A stretch of 64,000 bases of DNA from Microbacterium sp. 10M-3C3 (GCF_003931875.1 NZ_CP034245.1:744001-808000); one strand, 5' to 3'. Positions 8,783 to 18,437 are shown, counted from the stretch's first letter. Made by a program: numbers and translations. Notes: generated from the letters alone by a model not told the origin.

Positions 8783-8899
8783 ATGAAGGTCAACCCCTCC
8801 GTCAAGCCCATCTGCGACCACTGCAAGGTCATCCGCCGCCACGGCCGCGTGATGGTCATCTGCAAGAGCAACCCGCGTCACAAGCAGCGCCAGGGCTGA
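8783..8899 (+). CDS. rpmJ: 50S ribosomal protein L36, zinc-ribbon form
   Basis: L36 is 38 aa. It starts [19 protein letters not shown] and ends [12 protein letters not shown]. The Cys-x2-Cys, later Cys and His (C11, C14, C27, H33) form the zinc site, so this is the zinc-dependent type. Zinc-replete cells use this form; a Cys-free paralogue elsewhere would be expected if there is a Zur switch, but none is visible here. AACAGGAAAT before the ATG gives a plausible binding site. Confidence 0.96.
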   Translation: MKVNPSVKPICDHCKVIRRHGRVMVICKSNPRHKQRQG

Positions 8900-8905
8900 T
8901 CGGAT

Positions 8906-8922
8906 GCTGCGCCCTGCGCAGC
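8906..8922 (+). other. Short hairpin after rpmJ
   Basis: GCTGCGC and GCGCAGC (7-bp stem, 3-nt loop CCT) lie 7 nt after the rpmJ stop. They are preceded by the GGATGC motif that also occurs in other hairpins of this window. There is no T-run. It may be a processing or pause site between rpmJ and rpsM. Confidence 0.45.
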
Positions 8923-9069
8923 CTGCGAACCCCTAACTCAATACACACCACGGCAGGATCAGAACCGCCGCCGCCGGCCCGACGGGTCGACGGCGACGGG
9001 GACACCTCGGGGCGGAGGCCCGGGCACCGATCCTGCTCCACACCTCCACGACACTCCTAGGAGAGCCGC

Positions 9070-9450
9070 ATGGCACGTCTCGCCGGCGTCGACATCCCGC
9101 GCGACAAGCGCGTGGTCATCGCCCTGACCTACATCTACGGCGTTGGCCGTACCCGCTCGAACGAGATCCTCGCCGCGACGGGGATCGACGAGAGCATCCG
9201 CGTCAAGGACCTCACGGACGACCAGCTCGTCGCGCTCCGTGACTACATCGAGGGCAACTACAAGGTGGAGGGTGACCTGCGCCGCGAGGTCGCCGCCGAC
9301 ATCCGCCGCAAGGTCGAGATCGGCTCCTACGAAGGCCTGCGCCACCGCCGCGGCCTCCCCGTGCGCGGTCAGCGCACCAAGACGAACGCCCGCACGCGCA
9401 AGGGTCCCAAGCGCACCGTCGCCGGCAAGAAGAAGGCCGGCCGCAAGTAA
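9070..9450 (+). CDS. rpsM: 30S ribosomal protein S13
   Basis: S13 (126 aa) forms inter-subunit bridges in the head of the 30S subunit. It reads [20 protein letters not shown], then [12 protein letters not shown], and in the C-terminal part [24 protein letters not shown], of which [19 protein letters not shown] is the family signature. The C-terminal lysine-rich tail is normal. AGGAGAG 5 nt before the ATG is a strong Shine-Dalgarno. Confidence 0.97.
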   Translation: MARLAGVDIPRDKRVVIALTYIYGVGRTRSNEILAATGIDESIRVKDLTDDQLVALRDYIEGNYKVEGDLRREVAADIRRKVEIGSYEGLRHRRGLPVRGQRTKTNARTRKGPKRTVAGKKKAGRK

Positions 9451-9482
9451 GCGGGCGCGCACAGGTTTAGGAGAGAACGCAC

Positions 9483-9881
9483 ATGGCACAGGCCAAGAGC
9501 GCCGCGCGCAAGCCGCGCCGCAAGGAGAAGAAGAACATCGCCGTGGGCCAGGCCCACATCAAGTCGACGTTCAACAACACGATCGTCTCGATCACCGACC
9601 CGTCGGGCGCCGTCATCAGCTGGGCGTCCTCGGGTGGCGTGGGCTTCAAGGGCTCGCGCAAGTCCACGCCGTACGCCGCGGGCATGGCGGCCGAGTCCGC
9701 CGCCCGTCAGGCGCAGGAGCACGGCGTGAAGAAGGTCGACGTGTTCGTGAAGGGCCCGGGCTCGGGCCGCGAGACCGCGATCCGCTCGCTGACGGCCGCC
9801 GGCCTCGAGGTGGGCTCGATCCAGGACGTGACGCCGCAGGCGCACAACGGCTGCCGCCCGCCCAAGCGTCGCCGCGTCTGA
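9483..9881 (+). CDS. rpsK: 30S ribosomal protein S11
   Basis: S11 (132 aa) lies on the platform of the small subunit. Visible features are [35 protein letters not shown], and the end [28 protein letters not shown] precedes the ATG. rpsD, which in some bacteria follows rpsK, is absent here; rpoA comes next after 141 bp. Confidence 0.97.
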   Translation: MAQAKSAARKPRRKEKKNIAVGQAHIKSTFNNTIVSITDPSGAVISWASSGGVGFKGSRKSTPYAAGMAAESAARQAQEHGVKKVDVFVKGPGSGRETAIRSLTAAGLEVGSIQDVTPQAHNGCRPPKRRRV

Positions 9882-9910
9882 CCCTCGACGTCTCAGGGAC
9901 CGCACGCTTC

Positions 9911-9950
9911 GGATGCTGCGGCCCCGCCCTGTGCGGCGGCCGCAGCATCC
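9911..9950 (+). terminator. Hairpin between rpsK and rpoA
   Basis: A perfect 13-bp stem (GGATGCTGCGGCC at 9911-9923 with 9938-9950) encloses a 14-nt loop. It lies 30 nt after rpsK. No T-run follows, so it may be a partial terminator, attenuator or RNase barrier. It may separate rpsK from rpoA-rplQ. Confidence 0.6.
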
Positions 9951-10022
9951 TCGAACACAACTCAACACCTCACCCCAATTGCACGTGTCATATAGCGGGC
10001 ACGTGATCGAAAGGAACCCATA

Positions 10023-11012
10023 GTGCTCATCGCACAGCGTCCCACTCTGACCGAGGAGAAAATCGGGGAGTTCCGCAGCCGCTTCGTCATCGAGCCGCTG
10101 GAGCCCGGCTTCGGTTACACGATCGGCAACGCGCTGCGTCGCAGCCTCCTCTCGTCGATCCCCGGCGCGGCCGTCACCAGCATCCGCATCGACGGCGTGC
10201 TGCACGAGTTCAGCACCATCCCGGGTGTCAAGGAGGATGTCACCGAGATCATCCTCAACATCAAGCAGCTCGTCGTCTCGAGCGAGCGCGACGAGCCCAT
10301 CACGGCGTACCTGCGCAAGACGGGCGCCGGCGAGGTCACTGCGGCCGACATCTCCGCTCCCGCGGGCGTCGAGGTGCACAACCCCGACCTGGTCATCGCG
10401 ACCCTCAACGACACCGCGAAGTTCGAGCTCGAGCTCACGATCGAGCGCGGTCGCGGCTACGTGTCGGCGACGCAGAACCGCAACGAGTACGCCGAGGCCG
10501 GCCAGATCCCGATCGACTCGATCTACTCGCCGGTCCTGAAGGTGTCGTACCGCGTCGACGCCACGCGTGCCGGTGAGCGCACCGACTTCGACAAGCTCGT
10601 CCTGGACGTCGAGACCAAGCCGTCGATCGCCCCGCGCGATGCCGTCGCGTCGGCCGGTCGCACGCTGACCGAGCTGTTCGGTCTGGCCCGCGAGCTGAAC
10701 GTCGAGGCCGAGGGCATCGAGATCGGCCCCGCGCCCGTGGAGACGGTGCTCTCCAACGAGCTCGCGATGCCGATCGAGGACCTGGACCTGTCGGTGCGGT
10801 CGTACAACTGCCTCAAGCGCGAGGGCATCAACACCGTCTCGGAGCTCGTCGCCCTGTCGGAGACGCAGCTGATGAACATCCGCAACTTCGGTCAGAAGTC
10901 GGTCGACGAGGTGCGCGACAAGCTCACGTCGCTCGGTCTGTCGCTGAAGGACTCGGTGCCCGGCTTCGACGGCGCCCACTTCTACGGCGGCTACGACGAC
11001 GAGACCGTCTGA
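10023..11012 (+). CDS. rpoA: DNA-directed RNA polymerase alpha subunit
   Basis: The alpha dimer is the scaffold of RNA polymerase. At 329 aa both domains are complete. The N-terminal domain carries [23 protein letters not shown], whose [10 protein letters not shown] is diagnostic, and [14 protein letters not shown]. The C-terminal domain (about residue 250 on) has [15 protein letters not shown] and [15 protein letters not shown], the DNA/activator-binding helix-hairpin-helix. The start is a GTG with GAAAGGA 7 nt upstream. Confidence 0.98.
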   Translation: MLIAQRPTLTEEKIGEFRSRFVIEPLEPGFGYTIGNALRRSLLSSIPGAAVTSIRIDGVLHEFSTIPGVKEDVTEIILNIKQLVVSSERDEPITAYLRKTGAGEVTAADISAPAGVEVHNPDLVIATLNDTAKFELELTIERGRGYVSATQNRNEYAEAGQIPIDSIYSPVLKVSYRVDATRAGERTDFDKLVLDVETKPSIAPRDAVASAGRTLTELFGLARELNVEAEGIEIGPAPVETVLSNELAMPIEDLDLSVRSYNCLKREGINTVSELVALSETQLMNIRNFGQKSVDEVRDKLTSLGLSLKDSVPGFDGAHFYGGYDDETV

Positions 11013-11055
11013 CGCCGACGCTTCCCGACACGATTTCTTCCAGGAGTAACTGAGA

Positions 11056-11643
11056 ATGCCCAAGCCCACGAAGGGTCCCCGCCTCGGAGGCGGCCCCGCC
11101 CACGAGCGTCTGCTGCTGGCGAACCTGGCCGCGGCCCTGTTCACGCACAAGTCGATCCAGACGACCGAGACGAAGGCCAAGCGCCTGCGTCCGCTCGCCG
11201 AGCGCCTCATCACGTTCGCCAAGCGCGGCGACCTGCACGCGCGCCGTCGCGTGCTGAGCGTCATCGGTGACAAGGAGGTCGTGCACGTCCTCTTCACCGA
11301 GATCGCGCCGCTCGTGGCCGACCGTGAGGGCGGCTACACGCGCATCACCAAGGTCGGCAACCGCAAGGGCGACAACGCGCCCATGGCGGTCATCGAGCTC
11401 GTGCTCGAGCCGGTGACGCCGAAGGTGAAGTCGTCGAAGAAGGCCGCGCCCGCCGCCGCGACGCCCGCGCCCGCCGCGGAGGAGGCTCCCGCCGAGGAGA
11501 GCGCCGCCGACGAGACCGAGGCCGAGGCCACCGACGCGGTCGCCGAGGCCGATGCGACCGACGACGCGTCCGCCGACGCCGGCGCGGAGTCGCCCGCCGA
11601 GGGTGAGGCCGCCGAGGCCGCCGCCGAGGACGCCGCGAAGTAA
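11056..11643 (+). CDS. rplQ: 50S ribosomal protein L17 with long acidic tail
   Basis: The L17 core takes up residues 1-120: [25 protein letters not shown] (in short [12 protein letters not shown]), then [21 protein letters not shown]. The product is 195 aa. About 75 residues are a C-terminal tail made almost only of Ala, Glu, Asp, Pro and Thr. Acidic tails on L17 occur in Actinobacteria, but the function is not known. It is cotranscribed with rpoA and ends in a terminator 20 nt downstream. Confidence 0.95.
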   Translation: MPKPTKGPRLGGGPAHERLLLANLAAALFTHKSIQTTETKAKRLRPLAERLITFAKRGDLHARRRVLSVIGDKEVVHVLFTEIAPLVADREGGYTRITKVGNRKGDNAPMAVIELVLEPVTPKVKSSKKAAPAAATPAPAAEEAPAEESAADETEAEATDAVAEADATDDASADAGAESPAEGEAAEAAAEDAAK

Positions 11644-11663
11644 CGCATCCGCACCTGCACGAG

Positions 11664-11686
11664 GCCCCCGTCCGATGGACGGGGGC
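11664..11686 (+). terminator. Terminator after rplQ
   Basis: A 10-bp perfect stem (GCCCCCGTCC/GGACGGGGGC) with a 3-nt loop GAT is followed by TTCGTCGTT. It ends the rpoA-rplQ unit and, read backwards, also closes the convergent acyltransferase gene. Confidence 0.85.
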
Positions 11687-11702
11687 TTCGTCGTTCCGGG
11701 GG

Positions 11703-13610
11703 TCAGCCGCGGTCGGCGTCGGCGACGCGGGCGACCGCGTCGCGGAAGAGCGCGGCGCGCTGCTCGGCCTGCACGCGCTCGTTGCGCGCGGCCTCGATGG
11801 CGGATGCGACGGTGTCCGCGAAGATCCGTCCGCCCGCGTCGCCCGGGTGGATGCGGTCGCCCGCCAGCAGGTCCTCGTGGGGTGCGATCGCGGCGGCCCA
11901 GTCGGCGAGTTCGACGCCGGGGCGCTGCGCGAAGGCCGCGAGCTCGTCGTTGACGCCCGCGATCCACTCCCGCGGCGCGGAGGCCGTCACGAGGATGAGG
12001 TCGCGGTCCGGCCCGACGATCCGCTGCACGTCCTCGAGGGTCGAGGGATCGATCGCGCCGTTCGTGCCGAGACCGATCACGACGTCCTCCCGCAGGCGCC
12101 CCTCGTCCGCCAGGCGCTGGAGGATGCCCGGCGCGGCGTACATCGAGCGCGACACGGCGGCGTCGACGTCGATGCCCGGGAAGCGCTCGACGAGCGCCGG
12201 CGCCGACGCCAGCATCACGGAGTCGCCGACCGCGGTGATGTCGGCACCGGCCGGCTCGCTCGTCGTGGCGGCGGGGGAGGGCGCCGTCCCGCCCGTCGGT
12301 GCGATGGACGGAGTTACCGTGGGCGACGCATCCGGGGCCTCCGCCTGCTCGCGGAGCGCCTGGATGCCGGCGGCGACCGCGGACTCGGCGCTCGTGCGCG
12401 CGGGGGCGCTCGCGATGGCCGCCGTGGTGCCGCCGAGCACGAGGGCGCCGATCGCGACGGCGGCGATGCCCGCGAGCCGCTGCGTCGGACCTCCCGCGAT
12501 CTGCGCACGCAGCGCCCGCGCGGCGCCGCGGAACCCGTCACGCCGGATGGGCGTCTCGATGAGCCGGTACGACAGCTCGGCGGCCCCGAGCGTGAGCACG
12601 AGTGCCCCCAGTGCGGCCTGGGGCGTGATCGCGCCGTCACGTGCGGTGACGAGCACGAGCAGCGGCCAGTGCCACAGGTAGATCCCGTACGACCGGTCGC
12701 CGAGCCAGCGCAGCGGCGGGACGTCGAGCGCGCGGCCGAACCACGAGCCCGGACGCACGGCCGCGGCGATCGCCCCGACCGTCAGCACGCTGGCTCCGGC
12801 CAGGGCGCCGGGGAACGTGCCGATGCCGTCGGTCGCGGGAAGCAGCGCGATCGCGATGACCCCCGCGAGGCCCAGCACGCCTCCCGCGAGCCCCAGGATC
12901 CGTGCCGGTGCGCGCGGAGGCACGGCGGGAGCGTCGGTCCGCCCGTGCAGCGCGAAGGCGAGCGCGATGCCCGCCAGCAGTCCGAAGGCGTGCGTGTCGG
13001 TGCCGACGTAGGCGCGCGTCGTGTCCGCGCCCGAGGCGACGAGCGCTCCCATCCAGACCGCGGATGCGGCGGCCGCCGCGGTGGCGACCGCGACCCGCAG
13101 CGCGCGGCGGCGCAGCAGCAGGACCAGCGGCAGCAGGAGCGGCCACAGCACGTAGAACTGCTCCTCGACGGCGAGCGACCAGAAGTTGCGGAAGAGCTCG
13201 GGGGTCGCGGCGGAGAAGTAGCCGTCGCCGATGCCGACGGACACCCAGTTGTAGGCGAACGTCGCCGCCCCCGCCACCTGGGCGCCGATGCGGCTGAGCA
13301 CGTCGCCGCCGACGAGCCACGCCAGGCTCGTGCAGACCGTGATGACGACCGCCATCGCGGGAAGGAGCCGTCGCGCGCGGCGCGCCCAGAACCGTCGCAA
13401 CGCGACGCGTCCGTGCGCGTCGCGCTCCCGCAGCAGGAGCGTCGTGATCAGGAAACCGCTCAGCACGAAGAACACGTCGACGCCGACGAAGCCCCCGGGC
13501 AGCGGCCCCTCGGGGAAGGCGTGATAGAGCACGACGAGCAGCACCGCGACGGCGCGGAGGCCGTCGAGGCCGGACAGGCGGGCGCGACGGACGTTCGGGT
13601 CGGAAGTCAT
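11703..13610 (-). CDS. Acyltransferase 3 / SGNH fusion (OafA-type)
   Basis: This integral membrane protein (635 aa from the chosen start) likely O-acetylates a cell-surface glycan. The N-terminal acyltransferase-3 domain has LDGLRAVAVLLVVLYH, whose His is the catalytic residue, and VGVDVFFVLSGFLIT, followed by about ten TM helices. The last 190 residues form an SGNH hydrolase-like domain: GDSVML, GLGTNG and DRIHPGDAGG. I took the ATG at 13610; a GTG at 13664 with TAGACT just upstream (a leaderless arrangement) is possible. It stands alone, divergent from truA. Confidence 0.88.
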   Translation of the reverse strand: MTSDPNVRRARLSGLDGLRAVAVLLVVLYHAFPEGPLPGGFVGVDVFFVLSGFLITTLLLRERDAHGRVALRRFWARRARRLLPAMAVVITVCTSLAWLVGGDVLSRIGAQVAGAATFAYNWVSVGIGDGYFSAATPELFRNFWSLAVEEQFYVLWPLLLPLVLLLRRRALRVAVATAAAAASAVWMGALVASGADTTRAYVGTDTHAFGLLAGIALAFALHGRTDAPAVPPRAPARILGLAGGVLGLAGVIAIALLPATDGIGTFPGALAGASVLTVGAIAAAVRPGSWFGRALDVPPLRWLGDRSYGIYLWHWPLLVLVTARDGAITPQAALGALVLTLGAAELSYRLIETPIRRDGFRGAARALRAQIAGGPTQRLAGIAAVAIGALVLGGTTAAIASAPARTSAESAVAAGIQALREQAEAPDASPTVTPSIAPTGGTAPSPAATTSEPAGADITAVGDSVMLASAPALVERFPGIDVDAAVSRSMYAAPGILQRLADEGRLREDVVIGLGTNGAIDPSTLEDVQRIVGPDRDLILVTASAPREWIAGVNDELAAFAQRPGVELADWAAAIAPHEDLLAGDRIHPGDAGGRIFADTVASAIEAARNERVQAEQRAALFRDAVARVADADRG

Positions 13611-13717
13611 AGGCGAGCGGTGGGGGAGATCAGTCGCGGGCGGGTATCGGGGATACGCGGACACGCCAGTCTAAGCGACGCCTCCGCCGGTGACGGAGGC
13701 GCGCCGGGAGGGCGGAT

Positions 13718-13723
13718 TAGGCT
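13718..13723 (+). promoter_or_regulatory. -10 of a leaderless truA promoter
   Basis: TAGGCT ends 6 nt before the GTG of truA. The transcript would begin at or next to the start codon. An 8-bp stem (13679-13686 with 13694-13701) lies just upstream, between the two divergent genes. Confidence 0.6.
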
Positions 13724-13729
13724 GGCGAG

Positions 13730-14566
13730 GTGCGCCTGCGTCTCGACATCGCCTACGACGGGACGCACTTCCGCGGCTGGGCGGCGCAGCCTGGTCTGCG
13801 CACGGTGCAGGGGACGCTCGAGGATGCGCTGGAGCGCATCCTCGGCACGCGGCCGCGGCTGGTCGTCGCCGGGCGCACCGACGCCGGCGTGCACGCGAGC
13901 GGGCAGGTCGCCCACGTCGACCTGGACGAGGACCAGGTGCGGCGCCTGCCGCGACGTCGCGACGCCGGCGACCCGGTCGACGCGCTCGCCGGACGCATCC
14001 GTGGGCTCTTGGGCGCGTATCCGGAAGTGACCGTCGCGCGCACCGCACGCGCCCCCGAGGGATTCGACGCGCGGTTCTCCGCGGTGTGGCGCGCGTACGA
14101 GTACCGCCTCGCGGACGCGACCGTGCCGTACGACCCGCTCGAGCGCGCCCGCACGACGACGATCCGCGGGCGTCTCGACCTCGACGCGATGGATGCGGCG
14201 GCCCGCTCGCTCATCGGACTCCACGACTTCGCGGCCTACTGCAAGGCGCGCGAGGAGGCGACGACGATCCGCACGCTCCTGGACTTCCGGTGGCGGCGCG
14301 AGTCCGACGGCGTGCTCGTGGCCGACGTCCGGGCCGACGCCTTCTGCCACAGCATGGTGCGTGCCCTCGTCGGAGCATGCGCGGCGGTGGGCGAGGGGCG
14401 CCTGCGCGTCGAGGACGTCGTCCGCATCCGCGACGACGGCGCCCGGACCGCCGACACGAAGGTCCTCGCGGCGCGTGGTCTCACCCTCGTCGAGGTGGGC
14501 TACCCTGCGGACGATCTGCTCGCCGCCCGCGCGCAGCAGACCCGCAACCGGCGCGACGCCGGATAG
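13730..14566 (+). CDS. truA: tRNA pseudouridine(38-40) synthase TruA
   Basis: TruA makes pseudouridine at positions 38-40 of the tRNA anticodon arm. The catalytic Asp is in AGRTDAGVHASGQVAHVD, in the classic GRTDAGVHA motif. DIAYDGTHFRGWAAQ at the N-terminus and FCHSMVRALVG near the C-terminus complete the family pattern. The 278-aa length is normal. The GTG start has a -10 hexamer 6 nt upstream and no Shine-Dalgarno. Following rplQ at a short distance is the usual context in many bacteria; here one gene intervenes. Confidence 0.95.
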   Translation: MRLRLDIAYDGTHFRGWAAQPGLRTVQGTLEDALERILGTRPRLVVAGRTDAGVHASGQVAHVDLDEDQVRRLPRRRDAGDPVDALAGRIRGLLGAYPEVTVARTARAPEGFDARFSAVWRAYEYRLADATVPYDPLERARTTTIRGRLDLDAMDAAARSLIGLHDFAAYCKAREEATTIRTLLDFRWRRESDGVLVADVRADAFCHSMVRALVGACAAVGEGRLRVEDVVRIRDDGARTADTKVLAARGLTLVEVGYPADDLLAARAQQTRNRRDAG

Positions 14567-14642
14567 CGCCACCCTGGGAAACGCTGGGTGTCGCTGTCAA
14601 GCGGGTCCCTCCGTGCGAGCCGTGTGCCAGGGTGGAACGGCC

Positions 14643-15347
14643 ATGAGAGTCATCTCGTACAACCTGCGCAAGCACCGGGCGGCGGGGGAGCTGAGCACCC
14701 TCGTCGAACGCCACGGCGCCGACGTCCTGTGTCTGCAGGAATGCGACACGAAGGACATGCCCGACGAGATCGCCGGGCTGCGGCTGGCGGAGGCGACGCA
14801 GCGCAACCGGCTCGGCCTCGCGGTGTACTACCGTGCGAACACCTTCCGCGCGGTCGACGTCCGGGCGCTCGCACTGAAGAAATCGCTGCACGACTATGTG
14901 CTCAAGCCCGCCGAGGAGCGCCTGCTGGGCGTGCGCCTGCATGACATCGACCACGGGCGGGACATCATCGTGGCCTCCTTCCACGCCGCGCCCCTCACGG
15001 CGCTCAACTCGCTCCGCCGTCACCAGATCCGCACGGCTCTCAGTGAGCTCGAGGCGCTCGGCGCGGGTCTGCCGGCGCTCATGGTCGGCGACTACAACTA
15101 CCCGGTCTTCAAGGAGAACCTCGGGCAGAAGGTGCGGGCGCAGGGCTACGAGCTCACGCTGAGCGACGCGCGGACGTACACGCGGTACCGCTTCTTCCGC
15201 GGTCACTACGACTTCGCGACGTCGCAGGGCTTCGACATCGAGCACATCCGGACGCTCCCGCAGGGCTCGAGCGACCACCTGCCGATCCTCGTCACCGCCG
15301 AGGTCACCGCGGGCCGGGCGGCGGCACCCCGCGACTCGGTCGCCTGA
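14643..15347 (+). CDS. Endonuclease/exonuclease/phosphatase-family protein
   Basis: A 234-aa single-domain EEP protein. The fold's metal and catalytic positions are visible: N in SYNLRKH, E in CLQECD, H in ASFHAAPLT, D and N in VGDYNYP, and the final DH in GSSDHLPIL. Members cut DNA, RNA or phospho-compounds; the substrate cannot be read from the sequence. There is no signal peptide, so it is probably cytosolic. A 9-bp inverted repeat (CCACCCTGG at 14569, CCAGGGTGG at 14627) spans the gap after truA. Confidence 0.85.
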   Translation: MRVISYNLRKHRAAGELSTLVERHGADVLCLQECDTKDMPDEIAGLRLAEATQRNRLGLAVYYRANTFRAVDVRALALKKSLHDYVLKPAEERLLGVRLHDIDHGRDIIVASFHAAPLTALNSLRRHQIRTALSELEALGAGLPALMVGDYNYPVFKENLGQKVRAQGYELTLSDARTYTRYRFFRGHYDFATSQGFDIEHIRTLPQGSSDHLPILVTAEVTAGRAAAPRDSVA

Positions 15348-15365
15348 GCGGGCCGACCCTGCGGC

Positions 15366-15899
15366 TCAGAGCGCGTCGCGGCGACGACGGACGACGGCCG
15401 TGGCGACGGCGATCCCGCCGCCGGCGACCGCGAGGGCCGCGGCTCCGATCGTCACGCCGACGTACGGGCCGAAGTCCGCGCCGGTCGCGCTCAGACCGTT
15501 GACGGTCACGGTGACGGTGTCGCCGGGCGAGGACGACGTGAAGACCGCGAGCGTGTAGGCGCCGCGGGCATCCGCGGGGAAGGTCACGCGCACCGGGTCG
15601 AGGCCGCCGGCGGCGTTGGTGCGCGCATCGCGGTACGTCGCCGTCGACACCGCCGCGCGCACGATCGCGAAGGTCGCCCCGGCGCCGTTCTCACCCGTCA
15701 CGGTGATCGTCGCCTGCTCCTCCGGGGCGAACGTGCCGTCCTGCACGGTCAGCGTGACGGTGCCACCGGGCTCGACGACCGCGTCGGACACGCGCGCCGA
15801 GTCGTCGGCGGGGTAGGCGGATGCAGCGGCGGGAACGCCGATCACCGCCGCGGCGGTGAGGGCCACGGTCGCGGTGACGCGGGGGAGCAGGGAGGTCAT
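15366..15899 (-). CDS. Secreted surface protein with sortase-like sorting signal
   Basis: The 177-aa protein has a signal peptide (MTSLLPRVTATVALTAAAVI, cleaved after ASA), a beta-rich domain and a C-terminal sorting signal: LSATG at about 135, a hydrophobic stretch, then RRRR. This matches the LAxTG-type signals used by sortase E-like enzymes in Actinobacteria, with Ser in place of Ala. I chose the ATG at 15899 because it begins the signal peptide. No sortase gene is in the window. The function is unknown; it may be a wall adhesin or coat component. Confidence 0.75.
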   Translation of the reverse strand: MTSLLPRVTATVALTAAAVIGVPAAASAYPADDSARVSDAVVEPGGTVTLTVQDGTFAPEEQATITVTGENGAGATFAIVRAAVSTATYRDARTNAAGGLDPVRVTFPADARGAYTLAVFTSSSPGDTVTVTVNGLSATGADFGPYVGVTIGAAALAVAGGGIAVATAVVRRRRDAL

Positions 15900-15936
15900 C
15901 GAGCCGATTTCACGGGGGGCTGGAGCGCAGGTCGGC

Positions 15937-17724
15937 TCATTCTCCCGTAGCGGAGCACGCCGGGGCAAATCCCGCGTCTTCGAGAGGTGTCGCGAGCGGC
16001 GTCACGACCGCTTCCAGGTGCGGTGTCTGGCTCGTGCGCACGCGCACGGTCGCGACAGCCTCCTCGCCGGGAGCCAGCACCGTGGACCACGTCAGCACGC
16101 GCCGGCCGTCGTGATAGCCGCCGCCGAAGCCGGTCGCACCGCCGGAGCCGTCGGCGACCGCGCCGACCACCTCCGCACCCGGTGGCAGATAGAGGTAGGC
16201 GAGCGTCTCGGTGGAGCCGGCAGGCGTCCCGAACGAGCCGTCACCGGTGATGTAGTCGGGCAGCGTCGCGGCATCGGCGGGGGCGTCGCTGCGCAGGCGC
16301 ACGGTCAGCTCGGCCTCGGGAGCGCCCTCCGTGTCGGTGCACCAGCCGACCGAGGTCGCGGCCCGCATGTAGTAGTCCATCTTCGAGCCGGTGCTGTCGT
16401 TCAGGTACACGCCGAACCGCGTCGTCTCGTCGTCGCTCTCGGGCAGCCGCGCCTGCAGCGATGTCCCGTCCAGCACGGCCTGATCGACGGGATCGGCGTT
16501 CCACAGGGCGAGGCGGCGCTCCTGACCGGCGCGCGCGAGCGCCTCGACGAGCTTCTTCGGATCCGTGTCGCCCGAGGAGACGACGCCGAACACGGCGGCC
16601 GTGGCCGCGGCGAAGAAGGCGTCCTGGTCGCGTGGGTTCTCGTACCGCAGGTACACCTCGTTGAGGAGCAGGGGGACGGCGGTGTCGGCGGAGAGCACAT
16701 CGCCCGTCGGCAGGGTCACCGGTCCGGTCGCCTCAAGGAAGTACGACAGCGCGACCGGGTCGACGGCGATGACCCCGTCGACGTCGAGGCCGAACACGTT
16801 CCGCCACATCTCGCGGGCGATGGGCGCGCCGACGGTGAAGTCCGGCACCTGCGTCACGTTCTGGATGAAGCGCGTCGGCCGCGTGCCGAAGATCTGCTGC
16901 AGCTCCGACGGCAGCGGAGTGATGGGGCCGATGTTGCGCTGGAAGTCACCCGTGTCTCCCTGCCCGGCGAGCGAGATGCGGCCGTCCTCGGTGTGCACGA
17001 CCGCCATCGCTCCGGCGATGCCCCCGAGCGAGCGCCACTCGGCGTTGTTCTGGAACAGCACGAGGTAGTTGCGCGGGCCGTTCGCGCCGAGCATCTCTGG
17101 CATGAGCGTCGTGGCGCGCTCCAGCGCGTCGGCGCCGCCCGCCACCTCGTCGAGCAGATCCTGCACGTCGGACACCGGGGCGCGCAGCGGCGCGACCAGC
17201 TCCTCGGTGCGCACGGCGTCGATGTCGGCCGCGGCGGCGCGCAGGCGCTCCGCCGTCGTCGCCGCGGGCTCGCGCAGCGCCGCGAGGGTCGCCAGGTCGA
17301 AGCGCCCGTCGGTGGGACGGAGCGAATCCAGCGAGAAGGATGCGGCGGCATCCGTGAGCGGTCGCACCGCATCGCTCGCGACGTCGTCGACGGCGGCCGT
17401 GACCGTCGCGACCGCCGACAGCTGCGAACCGAGCCACGGCAGTCCCTCAGCCAGGCGCCAGACCGGGTCGCTGGTGAGCTCGCGCGCGGCGGAGGTGTCC
17501 GCGGAGACGCGGGCGACGACGTCGCCGGCCGAGGCCGGATCGGACAGCGCCGCCGTGACGTCGGCGGCCTGGGCGCGGGCATCCTGGAGGTGCGTGTACG
17601 CGAGGTAGCCGCGCACGCCGATCCACGCCGCGGCGAGGACGAAGACCGTGAGGACCGCTGCGAGGCTCCATGCGACCACCCGTCCGGCGACCCGTCGAGC
17701 GGGGGTCAGAGGGTATTCGGCCAC
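15937..17724 (-). CDS. DUF4012 membrane-anchored protein
   Basis: A 595-aa protein with one N-terminal TM helix (about 12-36) and a large extracellular part. The block NYLVLFQNNAEWRSLGGIAGA, of which LFQNNAEWRSLGG is the family mark, and the following FQRNIGPI identify DUF4012. The family's role is not established; members often sit in exopolysaccharide or surface-polymer loci, which fits this location. The GTG start is leaderless: TAGGGT ends 6 nt upstream on the minus strand. It is divergent from the lipoprotein at 17817. Confidence 0.8.
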   Translation of the reverse strand: MAEYPLTPARRVAGRVVAWSLAAVLTVFVLAAAWIGVRGYLAYTHLQDARAQAADVTAALSDPASAGDVVARVSADTSAARELTSDPVWRLAEGLPWLGSQLSAVATVTAAVDDVASDAVRPLTDAAASFSLDSLRPTDGRFDLATLAALREPAATTAERLRAAAADIDAVRTEELVAPLRAPVSDVQDLLDEVAGGADALERATTLMPEMLGANGPRNYLVLFQNNAEWRSLGGIAGAMAVVHTEDGRISLAGQGDTGDFQRNIGPITPLPSELQQIFGTRPTRFIQNVTQVPDFTVGAPIAREMWRNVFGLDVDGVIAVDPVALSYFLEATGPVTLPTGDVLSADTAVPLLLNEVYLRYENPRDQDAFFAAATAAVFGVVSSGDTDPKKLVEALARAGQERRLALWNADPVDQAVLDGTSLQARLPESDDETTRFGVYLNDSTGSKMDYYMRAATSVGWCTDTEGAPEAELTVRLRSDAPADAATLPDYITGDGSFGTPAGSTETLAYLYLPPGAEVVGAVADGSGGATGFGGGYHDGRRVLTWSTVLAPGEEAVATVRVRTSQTPHLEAVVTPLATPLEDAGFAPACSATGE

Positions 17725-17730
17725 GCGACC

Positions 17731-17736
17731 ACCCTA
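17731..17736 (-). promoter_or_regulatory. -10 of the leaderless DUF4012 gene
   Basis: Read on the minus strand this is TAGGGT, 6 nt before the GTG start at 17724. No ribosome-binding site lies between. Confidence 0.55.
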
Positions 17737-17816
17737 ACCAGCGCCCGCCGTCGAGATGGACGTCCCGACGGCGCCCGCACCCTAGACTGTCGGCGAGACG
17801 AGGGAAGGGGACGTCC

Positions 17817-18437
17817 ATGGTCCGAACCAGCGGACGTCGCGTTTCCGGCGTCGCTCTGGCGCTCGCCGCCGCACTCGCGCTCGCCGCATGCGGTCCCGCC
17901 CCGTGGAATCTGCCGAACGCCGGCGGCGAGACGCCGACCCCCACGCCGTCGCGCTCCGCCAGCGCCGCGCCGCAGCCGGTGCCCAACGACCTCTCGAGCG
18001 GATCGACGCAGCGGAAGCTCCAGGCGGGCGCCGTGGCCGCCGACGTCAACTACTGGTCGACGCTGTCGATGGACCGCTGGACGGCGTCGGCGCTCAAACC
18101 CGTCAGCCTGTCGATGACGACGACGGTCACGCCGAACGACGGCCAGCAGGTCGGGCTCCAGCGCGTCTCGATGATCGCGGTCCCCGCCAACGCGACGACG
18201 ACGTTCGCGCCGCTGGAGGCCCAGGTCGACCAGTCCAACCAGACCGCGGGATACCCGGTGCTGAACCCGTACAGCTACTCGCAGACGTTCAACATCGGCG
18301 AGGTCCCCGCCGAGGCGACGTTCGTGACGCTGCAGTTCACGTACGAGTTCCTCGTGCAGACCACGCCGACGTCGAACGAGTACGCCAAGCAGACGACGAC
18401 CGACTCGCTGACGGTCGCGATCGCCGGTCAGGACTGA
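17817..18437 (+). CDS. Lipoprotein, copy 1 of a duplicated family
   Basis: A 206-aa secreted lipoprotein. The signal peptide ends in a lipobox (LALAAC, Cys about 25), followed by a Pro/Thr linker. The C-terminal half (VPAEATFVTLQF and Y.KQTTTDSLTVAI) aligns with the end of the lipoprotein at 21397 (LPADAYGVTLEF, FAQQTVYQYVPIAI), so the two are paralogues. TAGACT at 17783 is a likely -10, and GGGAAGGGGA before the ATG is the ribosome site. Its stop overlaps the convergent gene by 10 bp. I recognise no known function. Confidence 0.75.
   Translation: MVRTSGRRVSGVALALAAALALAACGPAPWNLPNAGGETPTPTPSRSASAAPQPVPNDLSSGSTQRKLQAGAVAADVNYWSTLSMDRWTASALKPVSLSMTTTVTPNDGQQVGLQRVSMIAVPANATTTFAPLEAQVDQSNQTAGYPVLNPYSYSQTFNIGEVPAEATFVTLQFTYEFLVQTTPTSNEYAKQTTTDSLTVAIAGQD

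Noticed and set aside
13610..13664. Use of the GTG at 13664 as start of the acyltransferase
   Set aside because: Possible because TAGACT lies just upstream, but it adds 18 residues unlike the family before MTSDPNV; kept only as an alternative.
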